64,000 nucleotides of DNA from Woeseia sp. (GTDB taxonomy: Bacteria; Pseudomonadota; Gammaproteobacteria; Steroidobacterales; Woeseiaceae). Below, one piece after another: positions 1 through 7,252 of this stretch. The notes beneath the pieces are model-generated. The model was not told the DNA's origin, did not search any database, and saw only the letters and a program-made list of their open reading frames with translations. The stretch lies in NCBI GenBank assembly GCA_021773015.1, contig JAJFKW010000001.1, forward strand, positions 2,835,305-2,899,304. Reading direction: 5' to 3'. The translations under genes were made by a program, and so were the position numbers. Position 1 is the first letter of the stretch; every line of letters starts with the position of its first letter.

Positions 1-204
1 ACCGGTGGACCGTGCAAGATCATTAGCCGATCCGCGACACAGACTCACACTGGGCTCGGTATCAAGGCCAGTGAGTTCAGTATCGTTGCTCAGCACCTAG
101 TGGACACTCTGAACAAATTCAAGGTTCCACAGAAAGAGCATGACGAGTTAATGGCAATCATTGGAAGCTTGCGGCCCGACATAGTGGAAGTCGAGGACGA
201 GTAG
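1..204 (+). CDS. Truncated haemoglobin (group 1), 3' end only
   Basis: The first 67 codons are open from the window edge and end in TAG. The translation starts TGGPC, then has a histidine-bearing stretch (THTGLGIKASEF), a helix with a conserved V..L..TL pattern and an ending of the type R.DIVE. This order is typical of the last two thirds of group 1 (TrbN) truncated globins, which bind haem through a proximal histidine and handle O2 or NO in the cytoplasm. The N-terminal part, with the distal residues, lies outside the window, so the subgroup is not certain. Confidence 0.75.
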   Translation, partial: TGGPCKIISRSATQTHTGLGIKASEFSIVAQHLVDTLNKFKVPQKEHDELMAIIGSLRPDIVEVEDE

Positions 205-363
205 GGGCTTGGACGAGAACCCAGTAGCGGGAAAGTTCAATGGCATCACGTTGTCGATTAGCGACGTGCGGCGGCTCCGGCAAAGATATGTCGGAGCTGC
301 TCGCGCCTAAGATAGGCAGGCCGATTGGAACTTATTGCTACTTAATCATCAGAAGACAAACCG

Positions 364-882
364 ATGTCAGGTAGGAAAAGCAATTTCGCGTCGTTCGCGG
401 CCAACATAGGTGTACTCCTAGGTCTCGGTTTGTTGGCATACGAAATGCGCCACAATTCGGACTTGGTGAGAGCGCAGATTTCGATGGAACGTGCGGTTGC
501 CAACATGCAGATCATGGCCGACATTGCGAACGGCGGAGCGTTGGTTCCAATCGATGCCAAGTTGCGAGATCAAGTTACAGGTTTCCCGCAGGCGCTTGGT
601 TGGTCGTCCAAATTGACAACGGAGGAGAGACGACGCTATCAATTTTGGATGTACGTTCGGCTCGTCGAGTTGAACAACGATTGGTTTCAGTGCGCAGCCG
701 GATTAATGTCAGATCAAACATGCCAGAAAGAAGTGCGTGAAAGTATGCGCTTCAGCCTGCATAGATTCTACGAAACCGGCATTGCGTTTACGCGATCGGA
801 CGCAGAATTTGTCTCGGTGATGCAAGAGCTCGCGCAGCTCGAAAATCTCCCCGCCATCAATGATGATGGATCATGGCAATGA
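364..882 (+). CDS. Single-pass membrane protein of unknown function, 172 aa
   Basis: Residues 8-26 form one N-terminal membrane segment (FAANIGVLLGLGLLAYEM) followed by a short N.DLVRAQ stretch and a soluble, mostly helical, polar domain of about 140 residues with two cysteines (in FQCAAG and QTCQKE). This is the layout of a common family of uncharacterised proteins in marine gammaproteobacteria, in which the helix runs into an amphipathic segment. I see no catalytic motif. Its stop codon overlaps the ATG of the next small gene (ATGA), so the two are probably translationally coupled. Function unknown. Confidence 0.6.
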   Translation: MSGRKSNFASFAANIGVLLGLGLLAYEMRHNSDLVRAQISMERAVANMQIMADIANGGALVPIDAKLRDQVTGFPQALGWSSKLTTEERRRYQFWMYVRLVELNNDWFQCAAGLMSDQTCQKEVRESMRFSLHRFYETGIAFTRSDAEFVSVMQELAQLENLPAINDDGSWQ

Positions 883-1037
883 GACCGGCAGTCGTTCATA
901 CGGCGACGGTTAGCGGGGCTCGGGCAGAGGTGGCAGATCGCTACGTTTTTTGGGGGTGCATTACGCTAATGTGCGCAGGTTTTGTTCTTCCGGGTCTTGG
1001 TCAAATTGGTGCTACCCTGTTGCTGGTGCGAGGTTAG
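879..1037 (+). CDS. Small membrane protein, 52 aa
   Basis: An ATG at 879 shares the ATGA overlap with the stop of the upstream membrane-protein gene and opens 52 codons ending in TAG at 1035-1037. The protein has a polar N-terminus of about 20 residues and then a hydrophobic stretch (YVFWGCITLMCAGFVLPGLG and onward) that could form one kinked or two short membrane helices separated by the PGLG turn. The coupled start and the strongly membrane-like composition argue for a real gene. No family recognised. The remaining 43 bases before the convergent gene at 1081 show nothing notable. Confidence 0.5.
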   Translation: MRPAVVHTATVSGARAEVADRYVFWGCITLMCAGFVLPGLGQIGATLLLVRG

Positions 1038-1080
1038 AGACGACATCGCAAGAATATGTAGCGACTATTGCTCTCATTTC

Positions 1081-1515
1081 CTAGCCGATCCAGCCTCTGC
1101 GCTGTACATACTTCGAATACCAAATCAGAAATGCCGAGACTAACAACGGCATCAGAATGTACATCAAGATTTCAAATGCCCCGAAGTCACTTCTGTCGCC
1201 TGCCACCCCAAGCGTATGAACCATGGTCACCGCTGCGCCGACTAACGAGGCGATAAACAGGTAACTGGCAAGCGACCTTTTCATCAATAGCAGCAGGCAT
1301 CCGACTGCGCCACCAAACACAGCGACGGCAAAACCAGCAGTAGCCCACACAGGCCGCCCGGCGACGATGGCGCGCGCAAGCTCCGGATACTCGGCAAGGG
1401 AGTCTGCGCTCATCTGCATGAAGTAGTTCATGACACCGCCAACGTTCCACAATAGTGCAACGACGCCGATCGCCCAAAAGCTCCAGTGAATGCCGCCAGT
1501 TGTTCTATCGTTCAT
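1081..1515 (-). CDS. Four-helix integral membrane protein, 144 aa
   Basis: The protein has four hydrophobic segments (about residues 12-32, 56-78, 82-103 and 115-134), with short polar loops and a basic C-terminus (KYVQRRGW). A strong Shine-Dalgarno, GGGAGG, sits four bases before the ATG. It is the last gene of a three-gene operon with the AHSA1 protein (16 nt upstream) and the ArsR regulator. Similar four-helix proteins often accompany ArsR/AHSA1 pairs in environmental proteobacteria and are usually left as hypothetical. No transport or enzyme motif is visible. Confidence 0.65.
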   Translation of the reverse strand: MNDRTTGGIHWSFWAIGVVALLWNVGGVMNYFMQMSADSLAEYPELARAIVAGRPVWATAGFAVAVFGGAVGCLLLLMKRSLASYLFIASLVGAAVTMVHTLGVAGDRSDFGAFEILMYILMPLLVSAFLIWYSKYVQRRGWIG

Positions 1516-1531
1516 AATGCCTCCCAGCGAA

Positions 1532-2041
1532 TTACGCGTCGGTCGCTTGCAGTTCGGCGAATATTTCGTCCATGATTGCGTAACCGCTTTCCCATCCCTT
1601 GCCCATATTTTCTACGGCGCCGGCGAAGCAGGCAATCTCGGTGTCGCTCGCGTTATGCGGCACCCAGGTCAGCCGAACCTTGGTCTTGGAGTCCTCAACT
1701 TCGAACGTCACTGTTGTCAATAGGATCAGTGGCCAGTCTGGCATCTTCGGGTTTGCGACTGTGTTCCACTCGGCATCGGTCGTTGAGTGGTGGTGCCAAA
1801 CGAGGCGCTCCAGCGGTGTAATTTCCTTGAAAACGACTTTGCTTAGCATGGAGTTTTCGCCCCACTTCATTTCGTTGAGCCACACACCATCTGGTTGCAA
1901 ATCAAACTTGTGAATAACGGTTTCCACGCCTGGGCCGTACCATCGCGATAATAGCTCGGGGTCCGTCCACGCACGCCAAACCATTTCACGGGGCGCGTCA
2001 AAAACGCGGTCAAGTACGTACTCAGGTAATTCACTCATCAT
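1532..2041 (-). CDS. SRPBCC / AHSA1-domain protein
   Basis: The 169-residue protein fits the AHSA1-like (activator of Hsp90 ATPase homologue 1) branch of the START/Bet v1 fold. It opens with R.FDAPREMVWRAWTDPELLSRWYGP, the family signature, and ends with a C-terminal helix containing KGWESGY. These proteins have a hydrophobic ligand cavity; in bacteria they are typically encoded with ArsR-type regulators, as here. There are two adjacent ATG codons; AGGA is four bases from the first and seven from the second, so the second (2038) may be the one used. The start overlaps the regulator's stop by 11 nt. Substrate or partner unknown. Confidence 0.85.
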   Translation of the reverse strand: MMSELPEYVLDRVFDAPREMVWRAWTDPELLSRWYGPGVETVIHKFDLQPDGVWLNEMKWGENSMLSKVVFKEITPLERLVWHHHSTTDAEWNTVANPKMPDWPLILLTTVTFEVEDSKTKVRLTWVPHNASDTEIACFAGAVENMGKGWESGYAIMDEIFAELQATDA

Positions 2042-2396
2042 TATTTCCTGTGGTCAATTTCATGTCGTTTAATACGTTGTCGAGTTGTCCAAAACTAGTT
2101 TCCCAAAACTCGCTGAAAGTTTTCAGCCAGTCGACCGCTGCCGCCATGCTTTCCGCATTTAGCGTAGCGGGCCGACGTTGCTCGTCAATACCTCGATCAA
2201 TCAACCCTGCTTGCTCAAGCACCTTCAGATGTCGCGAAACCGCGGGTTGGCTGATTTTTAGCGGTGCCGCAATTTCGTTAACGGAAGCACTGCCGTCTGC
2301 CAGTCGTGACAGTATTGACCGACGTGTTGAATTCGCGAGAGCCGCGAAAACTGCGTCCAGATTGGGTTGATCCTGTATATAACCAATTTGTTCCAT
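2031..2396 (-). CDS. ArsR-family winged-helix repressor
   Basis: The ATG at 2396 gives a 121-residue protein. An upstream in-frame start at 2441 would add 15 residues that run through the palindromic promoter region, so I prefer 2396. Residues about 10-85 are the winged helix: ALANSTRRSILSRL, then the recognition region LKISQPAVSRHLKVLEQAGLI. No cysteine pair or metal-binding motif of the ArsR/SmtB type is present, so it belongs to the non-metal subgroup that pairs with AHSA1 proteins. It is first in its operon and probably represses it through the inverted repeat over its own start codon. Confidence 0.88.
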   Translation of the reverse strand: MEQIGYIQDQPNLDAVFAALANSTRRSILSRLADGSASVNEIAAPLKISQPAVSRHLKVLEQAGLIDRGIDEQRRPATLNAESMAAAVDWLKTFSEFWETSFGQLDNVLNDMKLTTGNNDE

Positions 2397-2415
2397 AACG
2401 ATATTGTTATATACA
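2374..2415 (-). promoter_or_regulatory. Inverted repeat over the ArsR start codon (candidate operator)
   Basis: A perfect 10-base inverted repeat, TGTATATAAC (2374-2383) and GTTATATACA (2406-2415), flanks the ATG at 2394-2396 with 22 bases between the arms. The right arm is AT-rich and could include the -10 region. An A+T-rich dyad at the first gene of an ArsR operon is what an autoregulatory operator would look like. Binding by the encoded ArsR protein is inferred. Confidence 0.5.
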
Positions 2416-2506
2416 AATTGCCCAGATGTCAATAGCCTCAAGTCTCGGTGAATCGTTAATCAAGAAGGGCTGGTGTTTGTTTTGGCGTATTGGTAGCGCC
2501 CGCTAT

Positions 2507-3457
2507 TCAGGCTGACTCAATACTCAGCAGTACAGATTTCGCAATCTGTATGTCCTGTACCGCGACGCCGGTCAAATCGGCGACGGTAATCTCCCGGTCG
2601 TTTCGCCGCCCGTCTTGCGCGCCGGAAATGATGTTGCCTAGTTCCTTAAGGTTGGATTCTTTGATGTAACCATCTCTGATCGCATAGTGCGATTCCCCAT
2701 GCGAAACACATTGGGAAATGGAGTCGGCAATACAATGATCGGCTTTCCTAAACAGTGCCGAATCGATCTCTTGCTTTCCCCCACCGTCGCTACCCACGGC
2801 CGTGATATGGGTACCGGACTTGATCCATTCTGCCCGGATCAGCGGCTTGGTTGACGGCGTCGCAGTAACGATCAAATTACAGGCCAAACAGAGTTTCTCA
2901 AGAGATTCGACAACTTCGATTCGTAGACCGTTTGCCTGCATTTGCTTCGCTAGTTCAGTCGCTTGGTCAACACGTCTAGCCCAGATTGTCACGTCTTTGC
3001 AGTCGGTGGCATATTGCAAATAGTCTAGCTGCAGACCTGCTTGAACGCCCGCACCGACGATACCAATTCGGTGAATTGAACTCGGCGCAAGGTACCTTGC
3101 GCTTAGACAACCAGCAATTGCAGTTCGTACATCCGTCAGATGACCGCCGTCATCCAGTACAGCTTGCGGAAATCCGGTCCTGGCGGAAAAAACAATCGTT
3201 AAACCAGAGCCGTTAGGTAGATCGAGCGTAGCGTTTTCGTAGAACCCGGTGGCAATCTTAACGGCGAAAAAATCGTCATTATGAATGTGCCCATATTTGA
3301 TATGACATTCGCCAGGCGGCTCCACCAAACCAAGATGACCAACCGGCGGAACTGTCGCTCGGCCAGAAGAGTACGCCGCAAACCCCTCTTCAATCAGGTC
3401 AATTGCTTTTTCGACATTAAGTGCAGCGACAACTGCAGAACGATCGTATACCTTCAC
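2507..3457 (-). CDS. Ornithine cyclodeaminase / mu-crystallin family protein
   Basis: The 316-residue length and the Rossmann signature GIVGAGVQAGLQLDYL (about residues 133-148) fit the ornithine cyclodeaminase/mu-crystallin family. A DVRTA motif and the later VGSDGGGKQEID stretch are also family features. Members use NAD(P) and act as ornithine or lysine cyclodeaminases, as alanine dehydrogenase, or as cyclic ketimine reductases; the exact substrate cannot be read from sequence. The start is GTG at 3457, two bases after the TAA of the aminotransferase gene, so the two are one operon. That pairing suggests the aminotransferase product, a keto acid or cyclic imine, is the substrate. Confidence 0.85.
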   Translation of the reverse strand: MKVYDRSAVVAALNVEKAIDLIEEGFAAYSSGRATVPPVGHLGLVEPPGECHIKYGHIHNDDFFAVKIATGFYENATLDLPNGSGLTIVFSARTGFPQAVLDDGGHLTDVRTAIAGCLSARYLAPSSIHRIGIVGAGVQAGLQLDYLQYATDCKDVTIWARRVDQATELAKQMQANGLRIEVVESLEKLCLACNLIVTATPSTKPLIRAEWIKSGTHITAVGSDGGGKQEIDSALFRKADHCIADSISQCVSHGESHYAIRDGYIKESNLKELGNIISGAQDGRRNDREITVADLTGVAVQDIQIAKSVLLSIESA

Positions 3458-3459
3458 TG

Positions 3460-4596
3460 TTATTGTCGTAGCGGCAGGTTGAGAAATTCGGACGACGCCA
3501 AAAATTCACCGATCTTCGCTAATCCCGGTTCCAAATGCGATTTGGGCGCGCCAATACCCACTCGAAAATAACCGTCTAAACCGTAAACGTCACCTGGCAA
3601 GATGAAAACACCCAATTCGTCACGCAGTCGTTGGGCCAATTCAGTTGAATTTATCGCACGGTTGTAGCGAACAAACGCCATGCCGCCTGCCTTAGGCGGT
3701 ATAAGTGAAACTGTATCCGCGTTTACTGCAACCCAGTCAATAAGCAGCTGCAAATTCTCGCGCAGTATGCTCTTACTTCTTCGCAATACTCTTTGTCGAA
3801 GCTCCGGTTGCAGCACGCGTTCTGCAACAAATTCACTGACGGTCGAAGTTGTAATCGATGTGTAATCTTTGCGCTGCCAAGCAGAATATATCTCTTTTGC
3901 GGGTCCCGCCAGCCAACCGATTCGCAAGCCGGGCAATGCCATAGCCTTCGACAATCCGTTGGTGGCGATGGCCTTGTGGTACAAGTCCGCAACACTCGGT
4001 GGCTCCTCTCCGGCCAATTCAGATCCCTTATAAACTTCATCGGCATGCAGATAGATGTCACGATTTCGAGCAATTTCAACAAGAGCGGACATTGCATCAT
4101 TACCAAGAGTCGCACCGGTCGGATTATTTGGATTACAGATAGTGATAAGCCGCGTCTTGTCCGACACGGTCTCTCGCAATTGTTCGATGTCCGCACCCCA
4201 CTCGGCGCTCTCGTCATGGCGGACTGTCTTAACGTCAACACCAATGGCGCGCGCCCAACCGACTATCTGCAAATAATTAGGCGTAAATACAACGATCTCG
4301 TCGCCAGGTTCCAACAAAGACATCACCATCAGGAAATTCGCTTCCGAGGACCCATTGGTTACGATAATGTCGTCCGGCCCACGGTCTGCATACAAACTGG
4401 CTATCGTCGAACGCAGAGAAACTTCCCCGTTTGTCCAGCCATATCCCAATTCCAGTTGTAACAACGCCTCGATTTCATCCTTATCAAGCAAATCGTTGAT
4501 AGACATTGGATGCACGCCGCTATCCGATAGGTTCAGCGGAACGACATTCTCAAACAATGATTGAATGCGTTCGAGCGAGAATTCTTCAATTTCCAT
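3460..4596 (-). CDS. PLP-dependent aminotransferase, class I/II
   Basis: This 378-residue protein has the fold-type I landmarks in order: TNGSSEANF near residue 80 (phosphate-binding region), NPNNPTG at 155-161, HADEVYKG with the pyridine-contacting Asp at 186, TNGLSKAMALPGLRIGW with the PLP lysine at 217, and the C-terminal R.G.G motif (FRVGIGAP) that binds the substrate carboxylate. It transfers amino groups in the cytoplasm; related enzymes include aspartate/aromatic aminotransferases and PLP cyclases such as capreomycidine synthase, so a lyase or cyclase role is possible. It is cotranscribed with the cyclodeaminase-like gene downstream. Confidence 0.88.
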   Translation of the reverse strand: MEIEEFSLERIQSLFENVVPLNLSDSGVHPMSINDLLDKDEIEALLQLELGYGWTNGEVSLRSTIASLYADRGPDDIIVTNGSSEANFLMVMSLLEPGDEIVVFTPNYLQIVGWARAIGVDVKTVRHDESAEWGADIEQLRETVSDKTRLITICNPNNPTGATLGNDAMSALVEIARNRDIYLHADEVYKGSELAGEEPPSVADLYHKAIATNGLSKAMALPGLRIGWLAGPAKEIYSAWQRKDYTSITTSTVSEFVAERVLQPELRQRVLRRSKSILRENLQLLIDWVAVNADTVSLIPPKAGGMAFVRYNRAINSTELAQRLRDELGVFILPGDVYGLDGYFRVGIGAPKSHLEPGLAKIGEFLASSEFLNLPLRQ

Positions 4597-4632
4597 GGCA
4601 AACCTGATCTAAGCAACGTTCATCGGCATTCG

Positions 4633-4661
4633 ATTATAGTTCGGAATAGCAACGTAGTCTT
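4633..4661 (-). promoter_or_regulatory. Possible sigma-70 promoter for the aminotransferase operon
   Basis: On the minus strand a perfect TATAAT (4633-4638) lies 36 bases before the aminotransferase ATG. Seventeen bases further upstream is AAGACT (4656-4661), only a partial match to TTGACA. The 259-base gap between the fusion gene at 4856 and this operon has no convincing reading frame, and this is the only regulatory signal I see in it. Confidence 0.3.
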
Positions 4662-4855
4662 AAGAGCCTCGTCAATACATGGATAGTCGATACGCAAGGA
4701 GACGATGCAAACTAGTCTTGAGCATGCCCTTCTTTATGTTCGTACAAAAAATCGTCGCTGTGAATAGGACGTTTTTGGGCACGACTCGGCAGGCTGCTGT
4801 TTGCTTCCATGTCACTAGACACCTGCTGGCAGCACGATTCCGGCGCTGAACCGCG

Positions 4856-6244
4856 CTATCTGTCGACCTTAGTTCGCTCTGAATAACCCGTATTTTGGTA
4901 GAAAACCCAATAGCAAGCCAGGGCGAGCAATGAACCACATACAACGTCGACGAGATAGTGTTGTTCGGTTGTCAGCGTAGAGATCGCAATCGCAAGCGCC
5001 CAAATACCACAAAACCATTTCCACAAAATGGACCGAGGTGCAATTACCAGTGCCGCAAGCACAGAGGCGCTGACGTGCAGGCTGGGGACACAATTCGCGG
5101 GTGTGTCTACGCTTTGGATCATGCCAAGCAGTACGATGCCGAGCCCATCCGAATCCGGAATTGCGCCCAGCTCCGTGCGTAATATTGTCGTTGGGAAAAA
5201 AACGAAGACGAGTTGGCTCAACAGGTTGATCGCTAGTATCGAATAGAAATAGGCGTTCAAGCGTTCATTATCGCGTTCACTTAAGTACGCAACGATAAAA
5301 AGAATCGGGTAGCTCGCATAGATCCAAACTGTCCATGGCAGCTGCGGCACCCAGCGCTCAAATCCGCCAGGACTCAAAACCTCCGGTGTCGCAATATGAA
5401 ACCGATTGCTCAGCAAATAGGCCGTTGATGTAACGATGAACAACACCACGCCCCACGCATACTTGTTGCGCTGATTGAGCAGCATTGGCAGACGGAGAAA
5501 TGGGCGCTTGGTGCCACTCACGGTACCAAACAACATATCGAACCATGGCAACAGAAAACCGAAATTTCCCCGTCCCCGCTGATGGTGTAATCCATGTCGC
5601 CGTATCATCGAAAAAAAGCTCCACTCTGCGCTGCGTGGGAATGCATCGTAGTTAAGGTGACCGAGCGTGTTTGCAGCAATACTCAATACCGGGAGAATGA
5701 CAATCGCCACGTAGTGAAAGTCGCGCAACAACATTACGCTCAACATGACTGTCGAAAGCAACGCAGATTCAAACCAATGAAAGCTGTAAGTGGAATACGG
5801 AGTCGGAATAATCGACGAGTGATGAACTCGGTGAACTTTGCGCATGAACCAGGGCCGGTGAAGAAGGCGGTGGCAGAGGTAAAAGTGAATTTCGTTCCAG
5901 AAAAAGATCAGTACACAGTCGGCCAAAATTTTGGCAACGGTAGCTTTTGTCTGTATGTGCACCCAGCCTGCTTTCATCGCAACTACGGTCAGCACACCGT
6001 AAAGTCCGAAAATGCCAACGCTAAGCATCGATGCGGCTATTTCCCGTTTTCGTTGATGCGGTAGTTGCGCTCTGGTATCCAGTACCGCGCCTATGCCCAG
6101 TGCGGGCAGCAGGCGCAATGTCAAAAAATGACCGATGCCGGCGAAGCCCAGATAGAGCACTAAAAACGACACACTGCCTAGGGCAAATATCGCAATTAGT
6201 GATAGCTTGGGAATTACCTCAGTTAGGATCAATTCAGGCGTCAT
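4856..6244 (-). CDS. Fatty acid hydroxylase (sterol desaturase) - PAP2/Aur1-like fusion
   Basis: Residues about 110-245 carry the histidine clusters of the membrane-bound diiron fatty acid hydroxylase superfamily: HFYLCH (120-125), HRLLH, HRVHH (138-142), GHLNYD (196) and HGLHH (217-221), in a multi-helix membrane context. Residues about 300-450 are a second membrane domain with CVPSLHVS (His390) and TTEQHYLVDVVCG (His429, Asp433). These are the paired histidines and aspartate of PAP2/Aur1-type phosphotransferases or phosphatases. The protein may therefore hydroxylate a lipid chain and also hydrolyse or exchange its phosphate head group at the inner membrane. It is the last gene of the lipid-type cluster, 129 nt after the unknown gene. 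The exact substrates are unknown. Confidence 0.85.
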   Translation of the reverse strand: MTPELILTEVIPKLSLIAIFALGSVSFLVLYLGFAGIGHFLTLRLLPALGIGAVLDTRAQLPHQRKREIAASMLSVGIFGLYGVLTVVAMKAGWVHIQTKATVAKILADCVLIFFWNEIHFYLCHRLLHRPWFMRKVHRVHHSSIIPTPYSTYSFHWFESALLSTVMLSVMLLRDFHYVAIVILPVLSIAANTLGHLNYDAFPRSAEWSFFSMIRRHGLHHQRGRGNFGFLLPWFDMLFGTVSGTKRPFLRLPMLLNQRNKYAWGVVLFIVTSTAYLLSNRFHIATPEVLSPGGFERWVPQLPWTVWIYASYPILFIVAYLSERDNERLNAYFYSILAINLLSQLVFVFFPTTILRTELGAIPDSDGLGIVLLGMIQSVDTPANCVPSLHVSASVLAALVIAPRSILWKWFCGIWALAIAISTLTTEQHYLVDVVCGSLLALACYWVFYQNTGYSERTKVDR

Positions 6245-6373
6245 GGTCAGAGATACTATTAGCGACGAAGTGCATATTTGAAGCAGACAAGGATACGCCG
6301 CGTATTTTCTTAGTCAGTGACGAATCTCTCAGTGTTCAGTCGACTCGAGTTTTTCGGCAGTAACTGAGAACCG

Positions 6374-7252
6374 CTAGGCATTACCGGTCGAATTTGCCGC
6401 CTGTTTCTTGCTCAGTAACCTCGAATACAACATTTCCGACGCCATGCCGTGAATAACGAGTCGAGACCCGGCGCGCAGCGTGCTGAGTGGAATGAGCGGG
6501 TGGCGATTGTTAACCAACAGCACGATCTCCGGATCGTCCAACAGCGTTGCGGCATAAATCGCAATCGTTTCATCTAATTGCAGCGAATTGGTCGCTCGCC
6601 AGAAATCATTGTCAGTCAAGAATAACTGGTAAGTCGGCGTAAACATCTCAATCGCGGTTTGGATGTCTATAAAGTTGCACCAGCGATTGGGCAGTTCGTC
6701 TATTTCGAACGACGCCTCGCTTATCATGCTGAAGTCGAGCGACTGGCTAGACTCAAGCTGCTTGCCTTGTTCCCGCAGTGCCTCATTAAGGTTAATGACA
6801 AAGTTGAACAAATTCAGATCGTGTTTGACAAACAAATTATCCTTAAGGTCATCCAGCGTTTTTGGTGTTAGCGGCGAGCATTCAACTTCTACACCAGAGT
6901 TGGCAGCAATGAACTCCAGAATTCTGCTGCCAATGTGGAAATGCCGCAGTATCAACCAATTGGCTTCCGGGCTGACAAAGTACTTCAAGCCGGTCGCCAA
7001 AATCCAATGCAACGTTCTCGGCGCAGCCCAGCGTTTTGGTACCACCACCTTGATAATTTGCACAAGTATGATCAATGCACGGGCGATAGGACGAATGAAC
7101 GGTAGTAGATATTGCCGGGAACGCGAACTGGAATCCTGTAACCACTGTTTTTTGACTTCATCCGGAAGCGGTGTGCTGCGATCCAGATAAAGCGCGAGCC
7201 AGGGGCTGGGATCATTTGGGTCCTTGCTACCGAGATGGGACGGCATTTCCAC
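6374..7252 (-). CDS. Unknown protein of the lipid-type cluster, 292 aa
   Basis: I do not recognise this family. The protein is soluble-looking apart from a hydrophobic stretch at about residues 52-72 (PFIRPIARALIILVQIIKVV) that may contact the membrane. It is rich in His/Asp/Glu, with patches such as RHFHIGSRILEF and KHDLNLFNFVINLNEAL, and has a hydrophobic helix near LDETIAIYAATLL. The GTG start (7252) overlaps the stop of the KAS-diiron gene by one base (TAGTG); an ATG lies two codons later at 7246. The tight coupling suggests it acts with the synthase, possibly as a partner subunit or chaperone. This is inference. Confidence 0.65.
   Translation of the reverse strand: MEMPSHLGSKDPNDPSPWLALYLDRSTPLPDEVKKQWLQDSSSRSRQYLLPFIRPIARALIILVQIIKVVVPKRWAAPRTLHWILATGLKYFVSPEANWLILRHFHIGSRILEFIAANSGVEVECSPLTPKTLDDLKDNLFVKHDLNLFNFVINLNEALREQGKQLESSQSLDFSMISEASFEIDELPNRWCNFIDIQTAIEMFTPTYQLFLTDNDFWRATNSLQLDETIAIYAATLLDDPEIVLLVNNRHPLIPLSTLRAGSRLVIHGMASEMLYSRLLSKKQAANSTGNA

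Noticed and set aside
205-363. Short plus-strand frame starting near 240 (43 codons)
   Set aside because: No RBS, no hydrophobic or domain pattern, and the stretch reads like leader sequence for the 364 gene.
4672-4944. 90-codon minus-strand frame between the aminotransferase and the fusion gene
   Set aside because: It overlaps the end of the fusion gene in another frame, and its composition is unlike a protein.
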